Positions 1-8,938 of a stretch of DNA of 61,187 nt are shown here, one piece after another. Source of the DNA: CALGTL01 sp963579135 (GTDB lineage: Bacteria > Chloroflexota > Dehalococcoidia > Lucifugimonadales > Australimonadaceae); the NCBI GenBank assembly GCA_963579135.1, contig CAUZFB010000011.1:1-61187 (forward strand), read 5' to 3'. The notes under the pieces are model-generated. The model did no database searches. It had not been told where the DNA came from and saw nothing but the letters and a program-made list of their open reading frames with translations. Within the stretch, counting starts at the first letter, position 1. Each line of letters starts with the position of its first letter. The translations under genes and the position numbers were made by a program.

Positions 1-478
1 CCACCAGGGGTGGCGCCGCGCGAGCGGCCAACGTCGGCTCTACTGCCATCGCCACTGCCGCCAACAGCAGTGTCACACCCAAATCCTGGATGCGCGACAT
101 CAGCAGCGTGGCGAACACCAGCGGGCCTGGAATGCGGTCGCGCAGCGACAGCATCGTCAGTATGGCGGGTTCGTCCAGCAGACGAAGCGGGGACACATTG
201 TTGAGCCCTAGCGCGGCATTCTCCACCATGAATAGGCGAATCGTCCGCACAGGATGACCAATAAAAAGCAACCGCCAGCGAATCGCACGCAAGCCCGCCG
301 AAACCACCACCAGCGCCAGCGCAACAACCATCGCCCGAGGCGAGGAGTCCGCGATTTGCGTACGGACGTCGGTCCAATCGATACCGTGAATCGCCGACAC
401 GCCGAAGAATGCGCCGATGGCGAACCCGAACGGAACGATAATCTGCCAACGCGTGAGCAGTACGACGATCTTAAACAA
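1..478 (-). CDS. Lysylphosphatidylglycerol synthase TM-region / flippase-like membrane protein (COG0392-like), 3' end cut by the window
   Basis: Reading the minus strand from a TTG at 478 gives about 159 residues without a stop to the window edge. An in-frame TGA lies six codons upstream and a GAGGAG Shine-Dalgarno sits a few bases before the TTG, so this start is well defined. Hydrophobic helices follow, then an RAIRWRLLF segment and an N-N-V-S-P-L-R region with downstream RIQDLG. This order is typical of the UPF0104/COG0392 integral membrane family that includes the MprF flippase domain. Family assignment is by pattern only and the substrate is unknown. It lies downstream of the HerA gene on the same strand with an 84-bp gap. 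Confidence 0.6.
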   Translation of the reverse strand, partial: MFKIVVLLTRWQIIVPFGFAIGAFFGVSAIHGIDWTDVRTQIADSSPRAMVVALALVVVSAGLRAIRWRLLFIGHPVRTIRLFMVENAALGLNNVSPLRLLDEPAILTMLSLRDRIPGPLVFATLLMSRIQDLGVTLLLAAVAMAVEPTLAARAAPPLV

Positions 479-562
479 TCGGCTCTCCTCAGTTCAGCGC
501 CCGGGGAACCTGCTAACTATCATTTTGTGCGTGGGTACCAGCCCAAACAAGTTGATTGCCAG

Positions 563-2209
563 CTACCCGAAAAGGTCTTTCTTATCGCCGGGCCCCACCG
601 GTGTGCGCCCGTAGCCCGGCATTGCCATCTCTGTAGCGAAATCCTGGTAGTCCCTCGTACGCACCACCACCGGCATGCGCAGCGCGTGTCCGAACAACAA
701 CGCCTGCTGCTGCGACTCCAACCGCGACAGCACGCCCTTTAGCTCGCGTGAGCCTGGCGCGCCCTTGAGCACCGCGTCGACGTCGCGCTCGTTGTCGAGT
801 TGGCACGTGATTCGCGTACCCACCTGGCTCAGCACTTCCTCGTCGATCCCCGAGGGGCGCTGGTCCACGACCAGCAGCGTCACACGGTACTTCCGCATCT
901 CGCGCGCGATCGTTCCAAAGATGGTCTGGCTGGCGATACCACCGCTCAGGAACCGATGGGCCTCCTCGATGGTGATCACCAGCGGATCAGGCTGCTTCCC
1001 GCCAGATGCTAGCGCCTCCTCCGTACGCTTCCGGTACTCCGCGTGGATGCGCCGCGTTATCAGGTTCGCCACCAGCACGTAAGCCGTCTGATCGTCGCCG
1101 TAGCGACCGAACTCCATGACCACGTGCTTGCCCGATACCAGGTGGTCCAGCACTTGACGCACAGCGCCACCGCCTGAGGGAGCATCTGGCTGCATGAACG
1201 CGATTCGGTCCAGATCACGCAGTTTGCGGCGGAGCGCGCCGAGCACCCCGGCGTGCTCGCCCTCGGCCGCCAGCCCTGCCATCGCGTCCGCGTCCATACC
1301 CAAGAACACGCTGATCCACCGATTGCCGTAGCGATCGTGCAGCGTGTAGCAAGCGTTCACACCCGCGTCGGAGATCCCCAGCGTCGACGACAGTATCGCG
1401 ATATCCTCAGGCTCGATCTCATCGAGGCCTATCTTCACCTCATAGTCCGGCGTAAACCCCCGTCGGTGTGCCGACTCCGCGTCCAGCGAGAACACCGAGA
1501 CACCGCTCTGCAGGATCTGGCGCAGACCCTTCACCGCGTACCCGCTCTCCGACGTCGCCTGCCAACCGTACTCGGAATGCATGTCGAATATCAGGTGCGT
1601 TGCCAACCCACGCTGCGCGATAGCCGTCAACAAGATACGCGTCAGGAAGCTCTTGCCGGAACCACTTTTACCGAAAACCCCGTTGGAGCGCTTCACCAGC
1701 TCCTGCAGATCCAAGCAGACGCGAGTGTCCTCCATGTCCAACGGACTACCGATGTAAATGTGCGTAGCATCGTCCTCCCCGAAGATCATCTGCACATCTT
1801 CGTTCGTGGCTCGGTTCACAGGGGCGAAGTGCGCCGGCAATGACCTCGCCGGCTGCGGCTCTTCCTCGCCCACGCTGGTCATCAGCATCGGCGTCACTCG
1901 CGCCTGCGCGAATGCGCCGGTGCCCGACAGCACCTCTGCCATCGCCGCATCCGCATGCGCGATGTTCGACGATAAATGTCCATCAGCACTCTCCAGCGAT
2001 AGATCAGTGATGATGCCGAAGTAGCGATGACGCGTACCGTGAACGGTCACGAACGTACCCACCTTCGCGTCCTCAACCACGCCGTTGCCGGTCAGCCGCA
2101 CGTCCAGCCCCTGCGACAGCGACCCGCCGACGACCACGCCAAGTTCTACCGCCGCTTCACCTGGTGACGCACCGTCTGGCGCGCCCAGCCCTTCAAACCC
2201 ATTGGTCAT
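563..2209 (-). CDS. herA: HerA-type DNA-translocating ATPase (HAS-barrel plus DUF87/FtsK-like AAA)
   Basis: A 548-aa protein. Residues about 20-75 look like a HAS-barrel beta domain. Walker A GKSGSGKS is at about 180-187 and Walker B (VITIEEAH) at about 411-418, followed by a VVDQRPSGID sensor/arginine region near 448-456. HerA ATPases form hexamers that pump DNA, usually with the NurA nuclease in end resection. Here the gene overlaps the preceding minus-strand ORF by 4 bp, so the two are translationally coupled. That partner does not look like NurA. Start is the ATG at 2209. The ATPase family is secure; the exact role (repair or DNA partitioning) is inferred. Confidence 0.85.
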   Translation of the reverse strand: MTNGFEGLGAPDGASPGEAAVELGVVVGGSLSQGLDVRLTGNGVVEDAKVGTFVTVHGTRHRYFGIITDLSLESADGHLSSNIAHADAAMAEVLSGTGAFAQARVTPMLMTSVGEEEPQPARSLPAHFAPVNRATNEDVQMIFGEDDATHIYIGSPLDMEDTRVCLDLQELVKRSNGVFGKSGSGKSFLTRILLTAIAQRGLATHLIFDMHSEYGWQATSESGYAVKGLRQILQSGVSVFSLDAESAHRRGFTPDYEVKIGLDEIEPEDIAILSSTLGISDAGVNACYTLHDRYGNRWISVFLGMDADAMAGLAAEGEHAGVLGALRRKLRDLDRIAFMQPDAPSGGGAVRQVLDHLVSGKHVVMEFGRYGDDQTAYVLVANLITRRIHAEYRKRTEEALASGGKQPDPLVITIEEAHRFLSGGIASQTIFGTIAREMRKYRVTLLVVDQRPSGIDEEVLSQVGTRITCQLDNERDVDAVLKGAPGSRELKGVLSRLESQQQALLFGHALRMPVVVRTRDYQDFATEMAMPGYGRTPVGPGDKKDLFG

Positions 2210-2889
2210 AGAGTGCCCTCGCCGATCGGCAACCGCCGCACGATCGCATTGATGCGTGACGTATCGCCCGACAGCACAACCGCCACCGCGCGGCTCGCCG
2301 CCACCAGGAACGCTCGTGGGTCGTCAAACGCCGTCGCAGCCTGCCGCAGCGATGCCGCGAGCACGTCGTCGCCCGGGCCGCCGAAGCCTGCTAGCAGGTG
2401 CACGAAATCCAACCGGGGCTCTGACCTCGGCTGTCCGCCACCGCCGAAGAAATCGCACACCTCAACGGACGTACACGAGTAGAGAAATGTATGTATGCGC
2501 GGCGGCTGCGACGGCAAGTATTGATGCACCGGCCCGTTCGCCCCCCCGATCGACTCGCGATGCCCCGTCACCGTCACCGTCACGTCGGTCCGAAGTAGCT
2601 TTTCGAGCTGCGGGTGCGCCGCGTAGATTTCCGCCTCGGTCGCCACGTCTGCACCGCGAGCGATTACCCTCCGCGAAGGATCCAGCGCCGATGTCGCGAT
2701 CCCGCTCACCACCCCCCACACGCCCGTACCAGCACGGACTAGTGCCCCCAGCGGGGGAGCCTCGTATAGCCGATGGCACTGCCCCACCAACTGCTCCACC
2801 GAGGCATCTACCACCTCGCCGAATCGCGTCATCGCAATGTTGTCGCTCACCATGCGTGGATTGTCGCGGAGAGGCAGTCTACGCAGCAA
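2206..2889 (-). CDS. Unknown protein coupled to the HerA-type ATPase
   Basis: A 227-aa ORF from a TTG at 2889; an internal ATG at 2853 is an alternative and neither has a clear Shine-Dalgarno. Its stop overlaps the HerA ATG by 4 bp. The sequence has a GVVSGIATSALDP segment early on, a central PPRIHTFLYSC motif with nearby acidic residues, and an alanine-rich C-terminal helix. I see no clear NurA nuclease motif, although a divergent RNase H-like accessory cannot be ruled out. By position it is the natural partner or regulator of the ATPase. Function unassigned. Confidence 0.6.
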   Translation of the reverse strand: MLRRLPLRDNPRMVSDNIAMTRFGEVVDASVEQLVGQCHRLYEAPPLGALVRAGTGVWGVVSGIATSALDPSRRVIARGADVATEAEIYAAHPQLEKLLRTDVTVTVTGHRESIGGANGPVHQYLPSQPPRIHTFLYSCTSVEVCDFFGGGGQPRSEPRLDFVHLLAGFGGPGDDVLAASLRQAATAFDDPRAFLVAASRAVAVVLSGDTSRINAIVRRLPIGEGTL

Positions 2890-2983
2890 GGGAAATCTGA
2901 CCCCGTCGATGACGATGCCCGCTAGTCGATTTGATAACCTTCTGCAGGATCAGGATCCGTAGAGCCATCCCAGGAGGAGGTCC

Positions 2984-4228
2984 ATTAAGCGTTTCGAAAG
3001 TCTGAAAGATATCGTCGAGAATGGCTTCTGCCTGAGCTGCGGCCTCTGCAAGGAACTGGCCCCAGAGGGTACCATCCAGATGGAGTGGGCTCCCAACGGA
3101 CAACTCCGCCCACGCACGTCACGTCCCCTGACCCCAGACGAAGACGCCGCGATCGTCCAGGTGTGCCCGGGCATCAACCAAACGGGCCCTTTCAACGAGC
3201 CTCGCGCGCGCCCACACGACGTTTGGGGCGACCTGCGCCGCGTCGTGATGGCCTGGGCTGCTGACCCGGACATACGTCTCCGCGCCTCAACCGGGGGCGT
3301 CATGACCGCCATCAACCGCTACCTACTCGATAGCCGGCGTGTCGCATTCGTCCTGCAGCTGCGTGCCAGCCAAACGGGCGCCACCGAATCCGAGCCCGTC
3401 ATGGTCCGCGACCCTACTGACCTGCTGACAGGCTCGCAGTCCCGCTACGCCTCAAGCGCACCTCTCGCAGCTGTTCGCGCCGCGCTCGAGCTCAACGAGC
3501 CCTTTGCCGTTTCCCTCAAGCCTTGCGACATTGCTGGCATCCGCAACCTTCAGCGCGAAGACGAGCGAGCACAGCGGTTGATCGTGTATACCCAAACCTT
3601 CTTCTGCGGTACCGTCCTCAGCCTCGAAACCACCATGGGCTTCCTCCGCCGAGAGGGCGTCGATCCCGAACGCGAATACCCCGAGACTCTTCGTTGGCGC
3701 GGGAACGGCTGCCCTGGACCGACGGTAGCAACCATGCCTGACGGCCGCCAGGTCACCGGTCTGTACAACGACATGTGGGACAACAACCCGTGGACCACTC
3801 AGTTCAGCTGCAAAATCTGTCCCGATGCCATCGAGCTTCAATCCGACATCGCAACAGGTGACACTTGGCCCGGTGCGGTAGCCGACGGCGAGTCCGAGGG
3901 CACCAACGTCGTCATCGCTCGCACGGCCCTCGGCGAAGAGGTATTGGCCGAATGTGAGCGCCTCGGCTACCTAGAGACTCGCCCTGCCGAAGGCGGGATT
4001 CTCGACGATGTCCAACCCCACCACGCTCGTCTCCGCCAAACGTTCAGCTCCCGACTCGCGGGAGCGATGGTCGCAGGTACGCCCACTCCCAACTTCTCGG
4101 GACTGGCGGAAGACGCTTGCGCGGCCCAACTCAGCACCCAAGAACTCGCCACTGTCTTCCGAGGAGCCCTCGAACGCACACGCGCAGGCCAAGGTGACAA
4201 GAAAACCCCGATCGAAAACGAAGACTAA
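2984..4228 (+). CDS. FrhB/FdhB-family coenzyme F420 hydrogenase/dehydrogenase beta subunit-like protein, apparent ATT start
   Basis: The first ATG in frame (3080) lies downstream of the conserved N-terminal iron-sulfur motif. Reading upstream in the same frame recovers FCLSCGLC at 3026-3049. An in-frame TAG at 2960-2962 bounds the ORF. The only start preceded by a strong Shine-Dalgarno is ATT at 2984, after AGGAGGAGG at 2972-2980. The result is 414 aa with the N-terminal Cys cluster, a central STGG segment, SLKPCDIAG, and a C-terminal FSCKICPD followed by DIATGD, all FrhB-family hallmarks. Such proteins move electrons between F420H2 or ferredoxin and FAD/FeS partners. No partner subunit is adjacent, so the substrate is unknown. 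A CTG at 3002 is the alternative start. Confidence 0.8.
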   Translation: MKRFESLKDIVENGFCLSCGLCKELAPEGTIQMEWAPNGQLRPRTSRPLTPDEDAAIVQVCPGINQTGPFNEPRARPHDVWGDLRRVVMAWAADPDIRLRASTGGVMTAINRYLLDSRRVAFVLQLRASQTGATESEPVMVRDPTDLLTGSQSRYASSAPLAAVRAALELNEPFAVSLKPCDIAGIRNLQREDERAQRLIVYTQTFFCGTVLSLETTMGFLRREGVDPEREYPETLRWRGNGCPGPTVATMPDGRQVTGLYNDMWDNNPWTTQFSCKICPDAIELQSDIATGDTWPGAVADGESEGTNVVIARTALGEEVLAECERLGYLETRPAEGGILDDVQPHHARLRQTFSSRLAGAMVAGTPTPNFSGLAEDACAAQLSTQELATVFRGALERTRAGQGDKKTPIENED

Positions 4229-4342
4229 ACTCCTGCGCATCTCCATCCCCATTGCGCCTGTGATACCGTCGTGGCAACCATCCTCTCAGTCCCGCTCGTC
4301 GGCCGGTGAACACAGGAGCCGGTCTATCTAGGAAGCCACAAC

Positions 4343-5338
4343 GTGACCAATCAGCAACCGGCACCTCAAGAAGCGCCCCACTTCACAAAAGAGCTCCTTA
4401 TCGAATCCATGCGACACCTGAGTGCAGACTTCGCAGCCGCGCAATCTGGCGAAGGTGAAGACGAGCGAGCGCGTTCGCGCCTCGCCCACGCCCAGAAGAT
4501 CGGCCTGGACAAGCTCGCGCCCGAGGCCATCGCAACCATGGAGCGCGCCATGACAGCCGTACGTGACCTGGCATGGCCCGGTGGCCTCGACCAGCGCTAC
4601 CTGGGCCTCGTCGGCACGGTTGAAATGCTCGCCCGCATCAGCACTGAGCTCCTGCCCCATGACGCTAAAACGGCGCACCTCACCGACCTTGCGCCCGTCA
4701 TGCACGCGTCATGGGTCGCCTCCGGCCTGCGCCTGCGAACGCGCCTCGCCGACCGCATGCGGGGCTTGTGCATCGTCATCGACCCACAAATGGCCAAGGA
4801 CCGATCCATCGCCGAGATTGCCGAGCAGGCCCTCAGCGGTGGGGCCATCGCCATCCAACTGCGCGTAGCGCCAGGCGACATCGCGACCGCGGAACGCGTT
4901 CGCGAACTGTGCGCCACAGCCGGAGCACTGTTCCTCGTCGAAGACCGCGCCGATATCGCAACAGCCACGCGAGCCGACGGCGTTCGTCTACCAGAGAATG
5001 GGCTACCCCTCGACGCCGTACGCAAAGTGCTCAGCCCATGGCAGATCGCTGGCACCTCAAACACGACCGCCGAGGAGGTGCGGGCGTCCATTCGCGCAGG
5101 CGCCGACTACGTGGCTATGAACACGGCCAACGGCCTAGACGCCTTGCGTACCGTGAGAATGCACCACCCCGAAGGTGGCCCGCCGCTCATCGCCTACCGC
5201 GGCATCACTGCGAAGAACGCCGCCGAGGCAGCCAACGCCGGCGCCGACGGCTTCTGCGTGACCACTGTTGTCACCGAGTCCCCCGACCCACAGGCCGCCG
5301 CTGCGAGACTCGTCGCCGCCTTCGGCGAAGGCAAATAA
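4343..5338 (+). CDS. ThiE/TenI-like (thiamine-phosphate synthase superfamily) TIM-barrel protein with extra N-terminal helical domain
   Basis: A 331-aa protein from GTG 4343, preceded by an AGGAAG site. Residues about 145-330 follow the ThiE/TenI fold: GLCIVIDPQ, then AIAIQLR, FLVEDRADIA, ADGVRLPENG, AGTSNTTAEEV, ADYVAM and a C-terminal glycine-rich phosphate site ending GADGFCVTTVVT. Several positions conserved in true ThiE are changed: the Lys after QLR is lost, the N-D of the L-x-N-D strand is E-D, and G-V-H-L-G is G-V-R-L-P. The first 140 residues are helical and unlike ThiD or ThiN as I know them. Two bases separate it from the dehydrogenase downstream. The fold is credible; thiamine synthesis is doubtful. 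Confidence 0.65.
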   Translation: MTNQQPAPQEAPHFTKELLIESMRHLSADFAAAQSGEGEDERARSRLAHAQKIGLDKLAPEAIATMERAMTAVRDLAWPGGLDQRYLGLVGTVEMLARISTELLPHDAKTAHLTDLAPVMHASWVASGLRLRTRLADRMRGLCIVIDPQMAKDRSIAEIAEQALSGGAIAIQLRVAPGDIATAERVRELCATAGALFLVEDRADIATATRADGVRLPENGLPLDAVRKVLSPWQIAGTSNTTAEEVRASIRAGADYVAMNTANGLDALRTVRMHHPEGGPPLIAYRGITAKNAAEAANAGADGFCVTTVVTESPDPQAAAARLVAAFGEGK

Positions 5339-5340
5339 CC

Positions 5341-6372
5341 ATGCGCGTCGCCGTTTTCTCCACCAAGCCCTACGACCGAAAGTTCCTGGATGAGGCCAAC
5401 CAGCGTCTCATCGACGCCGATGGCCCTGCGGCCGGACACGAGCTTGGCTACTTCGAATCACGCCTCACTGCGGAATCCGTCGCCCTAGCCTTCGGCATCC
5501 CCGCCGTCTCGGTGTTCGTGAACGATGAGATCGACCCGCCCGTGCTGTCCATGCTCTCGGGCGGAGGCACCAAGCTCGTCGCCCTGCGCTGCGCCGGGTT
5601 CAACAACACCAACGTGGCAGAAGCAGCACGTCTGGGCGTGACCATCGTCCGCGTGCCCGCCTACTCGCCCCATGCCGTCGCCGAGCACACTATCGGCCTG
5701 ATGCTCGCCCTCAACCGAAAACTGCACCGGGCCCACGCCCGCGTCCGCGAGGGCAACTTCGCGTTGGAAGGCCTGCTGGGATTCAACCTCAACCGCAAAA
5801 CAGTGGGAGTCATTGGCACCGGCCGCATAGGCGCCATCGTCACCCAGATCCTCGAGGGCTTCGGCTGCCGCGTTCTGCTCAACGACCTGCATCCCAACGC
5901 AGCGATCACAGCGGCTGGAACCCCATACGTAGAGCTAGACACTCTCCTCGCCGAGTCAGACGTCATCACCCTTCACTGTCCGCTCACGCCCGAAACAAAC
6001 CACCTAATCAACCAGGAAACCCTCGCCAAGGCCAAGCCTGGCGTGATGCTCGTCAACACCAGCCGTAGCGCCCTCGTCGACGCCACTGCTGCCATCGACG
6101 CCCTCAAGACAGGTACCCTTGGTTTCCTGGGACTCGACATCTACGAAGAGGAGTCTGATTTCTTCTTCCGCGACCTCTCAGACCACGTCATCCAAGACGA
6201 CGCCTTCTCGCGCCTCCTCACCTTCCCCAACGTCCTCATCACCGGCCACCAGGCCTTCTTCACCGCCGAAGCCATGGCCGCCATCGCCGAAACCACCATC
6301 TCCAACCTCACCGCCTTCGAGCGCGGAGAATCCCTCGCTGCCAACCAAGTCACTGTCGACATGGTCCGCTAG
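5341..6372 (+). CDS. D-lactate dehydrogenase-like D-2-hydroxyacid dehydrogenase
   Basis: The ATG at 5341, two bases after the preceding stop, gives 343 aa. The Rossmann motif GTGRIG is at about 159-164. The catalytic Arg lies in NTSRS near 242, the acidic residue in the LDIYEEE stretch near 266-272, and the catalytic His in GHQAFF near 303. The YEEESDFFF and RDLSD signature is typical of fermentative NAD-dependent D-lactate dehydrogenase (LdhA). It interconverts D-lactate or a related 2-hydroxyacid and the 2-oxoacid in the cytoplasm. It is probably cotranscribed with the ThiE-like and FrhB-like genes; the physiological substrate is not shown. Confidence 0.88.
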   Translation: MRVAVFSTKPYDRKFLDEANQRLIDADGPAAGHELGYFESRLTAESVALAFGIPAVSVFVNDEIDPPVLSMLSGGGTKLVALRCAGFNNTNVAEAARLGVTIVRVPAYSPHAVAEHTIGLMLALNRKLHRAHARVREGNFALEGLLGFNLNRKTVGVIGTGRIGAIVTQILEGFGCRVLLNDLHPNAAITAAGTPYVELDTLLAESDVITLHCPLTPETNHLINQETLAKAKPGVMLVNTSRSALVDATAAIDALKTGTLGFLGLDIYEEESDFFFRDLSDHVIQDDAFSRLLTFPNVLITGHQAFFTAEAMAAIAETTISNLTAFERGESLAANQVTVDMVR

Positions 6373-6747
6373 TCAGATAACGTCATTCTCGCTCTCTACT
6401 AAGTCCCCATGCCCACTTCACATCACCCCAACGTAGTCCGCCTGCCATGCCGTTAACGTCATCCTGAGAAGAGACGAAGTCCGCGAAGAATTTCTCACCC
6501 TCTCCGCGTCTGAACGCTCCAGCTCCCATCAGCAATCGGGATTGCCACTCGCACACGGCTCGCTCCAGAACACCACACCACTCGACAATTCCGCAGCCGT
6601 CGTCTCTTGCAAAGAATCGAACGTATCCAACGTCAATAAGTCGCCGAACCTGCTGTCCGTATTCTTCTGAAGGTTATATTTCGGGGAGAAACGCCTCAGC
6701 CATCACACTTTCACCTATTCTCGTCCCCGGCGAGCGCAGCGCCTGAC
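6373..6747. other. Intergenic region between convergent genes
   Basis: It lies between the D-hydroxyacid dehydrogenase and the convergent NTF2/PNPOx gene. It holds one short copy of the dispersed CGTCATCCTGAG...GAAGAATCTCTC repeat (annotated separately). I see no convincing ORF, RNA or terminator in the rest. Confidence 0.5.
6456..6498 (+). repeat. Dispersed intergenic repeat, short copy 1
   Basis: ACGTCATCCTGAG is followed about 20 bases later by GCGAAGAATTTCTCAC. The same head and tail recur at 14213 and 23049, and the head and spacer resemble the first part of the long copies at 19556 and 20441. It lies between genes. Confidence 0.6.
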
Positions 6748-7542
6748 TTACGAAACCTGCATCCGCACGCGGCCGTCTGGCGTCGCCCCGCCGACCTCGC
6801 TGAGGTCAATGATGATCGCCGCGCCAGCCTCCCACGATTCGTGGTTCTGCTCCACCTCGGGAGAGTCGTCAAAGATCTGCTTGCGAATCGAGCCGTCTGT
6901 CTCCACACGCGCCTTGCCCTTAAAGATCAGCGTCGATCGGCTGGGGTTATCGCGGTAGAGGAGCTCCACGTTCGGGTTCTTAGCCACCGCGACAGCGATG
7001 CCCGTGGTCGAGCTACGCACCCAAATACTCAACTGCGTATCGCTGTACGCCTGCACACTGCCACGAAGCGACGTTCGCGGGCGGCCCTCATCATCCACAT
7101 ACGCCACAGTGATCGGCGTGTCGTTGGCGAGCGCTCCGTCCACGCGGCTCTTCACGAAATCGGGCAGCTTGTCGGTCTCCACCAGCGGCGTACCGACCAC
7201 GTTGTCCTGCTCCACGCGAGAAATCTGGCCCGCATCGTTGAACCAGAATTTCAGGTGGACCTCGGTTGGTCCTGCGCCCACGGGCGCCATCTGTGCGTTC
7301 ACCGTCACGTGATCGCCCACCTCCGTGGGCGCCGGCCACGTCGTCTTGCGGTACACCGGCGTCAGCGGCCACACACCCGTGATGCGCGCCAGCACCCCAT
7401 CGTGCCCGGAAAACTCCCGCGGCCCCACCTTCAACGTAACTTCGTCCGCAAGATGGGCCGACGCCACCTTCGCCGCCTGCTTATCACCCGTCCTCAGGGC
7501 AACGACGTATGCTTGCGCCGCCGCGATTTGCTCAGTAGACAT
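6748..7542 (-). CDS. Two-domain protein: SnoaL/NTF2-like domain fused to a PNPOx-like split-barrel
   Basis: The start is the ATG at 7542, preceded by GGAGGAG at ideal spacing, giving 264 aa; the longer reading from 7584 lacks a ribosome site. Residues 1 to about 110 form an NTF2-like cone with a repeated weak W-P-T pattern (GVWPLTPVYR). Residues about 120-260 match the pyridoxamine-phosphate oxidase/F420-binding split barrel: PITVAYVDDEGRPRTS, then SIWVRSSTTG, NPNVELLYRD and a C-terminal RMQVS. Such barrels bind FMN, F420 or heme; the cofactor cannot be told from this sequence. It is divergent from the Rieske oxygenase across a 124-bp spacer, which suggests joint regulation. Confidence 0.7.
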   Translation of the reverse strand: MSTEQIAAAQAYVVALRTGDKQAAKVASAHLADEVTLKVGPREFSGHDGVLARITGVWPLTPVYRKTTWPAPTEVGDHVTVNAQMAPVGAGPTEVHLKFWFNDAGQISRVEQDNVVGTPLVETDKLPDFVKSRVDGALANDTPITVAYVDDEGRPRTSLRGSVQAYSDTQLSIWVRSSTTGIAVAVAKNPNVELLYRDNPSRSTLIFKGKARVETDGSIRKQIFDDSPEVEQNHESWEAGAAIIIDLSEVGGATPDGRVRMQVS

Positions 7543-7666
7543 AGTGCTCCTCCGCGCTCGTTTCGAGCAGGCGCAGGGTAGCATGCCCCGCGCCTAGATT
7601 TGCGGTCGGCACCCGCCTATCATCGACTCCAGTCGCCGCAGCTAAGTAAAACGTGGGGAGCCCAAA

Positions 7667-8938
7667 ATGCTGACGATCACTGAGAACGAACGCCTAACCC
7701 AAGTCGGCCCAGGCACGCCCATGGGTGAGTTGCTCCGGCGCTACTGGCACCCCATCGCCGCCACCGGCGAGTTGGCCGAACGCCCGACGAAGTCGATCCG
7801 GCTCCTTGGTGAGGACCTCGTCCTGTACAAGGACCGCTCCGGCACCTACGGCCTCATCGGCGCCCTCTGCCCGCACCGTCGCGTGGACCTCTCCTACGGC
7901 ATCCCCGAAGAGAACGGCCTGCGCTGCATGTACCACGGTTGGATGTTCGACAAGACCGGCCAGTGCGTCGAGCAGCCCTTCGAGGAAACAGTCCGTCCTG
8001 ACGGCCGTTTCAAAGAAAAGGTCCTGACGGCGGCCTACCCCGTCGAGGCGCTCGGTGGCGTGCTTTTCGCCTACATGGGCCCAGCGCCCGCACCCCTCGT
8101 CCCTCATTGGGATCTGTTCGTCTGGGACAACGTCGTCCGCGATGTGGGCACCACCGTTCTTCCCTGCAACTGGCTCCAGTGCATGGAGAACTCCCTCGAC
8201 CCCGTCCACGTAGAGTGGCTCCACGGCTACTACACCAACTCGCTGTTGGATCCTCAGGGCCGCCCCGACATCCCCCAGCGCCCCAACCTCGAACCGTGGC
8301 GCGTCCGCCAGCATGGCAGCATCAGCTTCGACCTGTTCGAGCACGGCGTCATCAAACGACGCACATATAAGGCGAGTCTCGGCGACCCCGGAAGCACCAC
8401 GGCCGATCCCGAATGGACATCGGGCCACCCCATCGTGTTTCCCAACATCCTCCGGGTAGGCTCGTCCTTCGAATACCGCGTCCCCATGGACGACACCCAC
8501 ACGCTGCATCTCGTGTTCAGCGCATACGCTATGCCCCCAGGCATCACCGCGCCGCAGCAAGGGAGCATTCCCCACTACGAGATCCCTCTGTTCGCTGAGG
8601 ATGGCTCGTGCATCGTCGATTACACCCTTGGCCAAGACATGATGGCGTGGACCACTCAGGGCCCGATCGCCCGGCGTCACCTGGAGAAGCTCGGCCAGTC
8701 AGACGTGGGCATCATCCTCTTCCGCAAACTGCTCCACGACCAGATGGCCCTCGCCGAACATGGCGAAGAGGTCATGAATACGTTCAGGGACCCGGCGGAG
8801 AACGAAAGCATCGACTTGTTCCAGGAATACAACCCCGGAGGCAACGTTAACCGCGCCAACCTCTGGATTCGGCAGGGATCCCAGTACAGTCCTGTCGTGC
8901 CTCAAGTCGACAAGATCTACGAAGCCGCCCTGGGCTAA
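7667..8938 (+). CDS. Rieske [2Fe-2S] ring-hydroxylating-type oxygenase, alpha subunit
   Basis: A 423-aa protein from ATG 7667 with GGGGAG upstream. The Rieske cluster ligands are C68-P-H70 and C87-x-x-H90. The mononuclear iron site is visible in ENSLDPVHVEWLHG (D178, H181, H186). This is the architecture of phthalate/vanillate-type oxygenases that hydroxylate or O-demethylate aromatics, using electrons from a separate reductase not found nearby. Its stop overlaps the stop of convergent nuoN by 4 bp, with no terminator between them. The substrate is unknown. Confidence 0.88.
   Translation: MLTITENERLTQVGPGTPMGELLRRYWHPIAATGELAERPTKSIRLLGEDLVLYKDRSGTYGLIGALCPHRRVDLSYGIPEENGLRCMYHGWMFDKTGQCVEQPFEETVRPDGRFKEKVLTAAYPVEALGGVLFAYMGPAPAPLVPHWDLFVWDNVVRDVGTTVLPCNWLQCMENSLDPVHVEWLHGYYTNSLLDPQGRPDIPQRPNLEPWRVRQHGSISFDLFEHGVIKRRTYKASLGDPGSTTADPEWTSGHPIVFPNILRVGSSFEYRVPMDDTHTLHLVFSAYAMPPGITAPQQGSIPHYEIPLFAEDGSCIVDYTLGQDMMAWTTQGPIARRHLEKLGQSDVGIILFRKLLHDQMALAEHGEEVMNTFRDPAENESIDLFQEYNPGGNVNRANLWIRQGSQYSPVVPQVDKIYEAALG

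Noticed and set aside
4711..5340. Long N-terminal extension of the D-hydroxyacid dehydrogenase frame
   Set aside because: Arg/Pro-rich and overlaps the ThiE-like gene in another frame; the conserved protein begins at ATG 5341.
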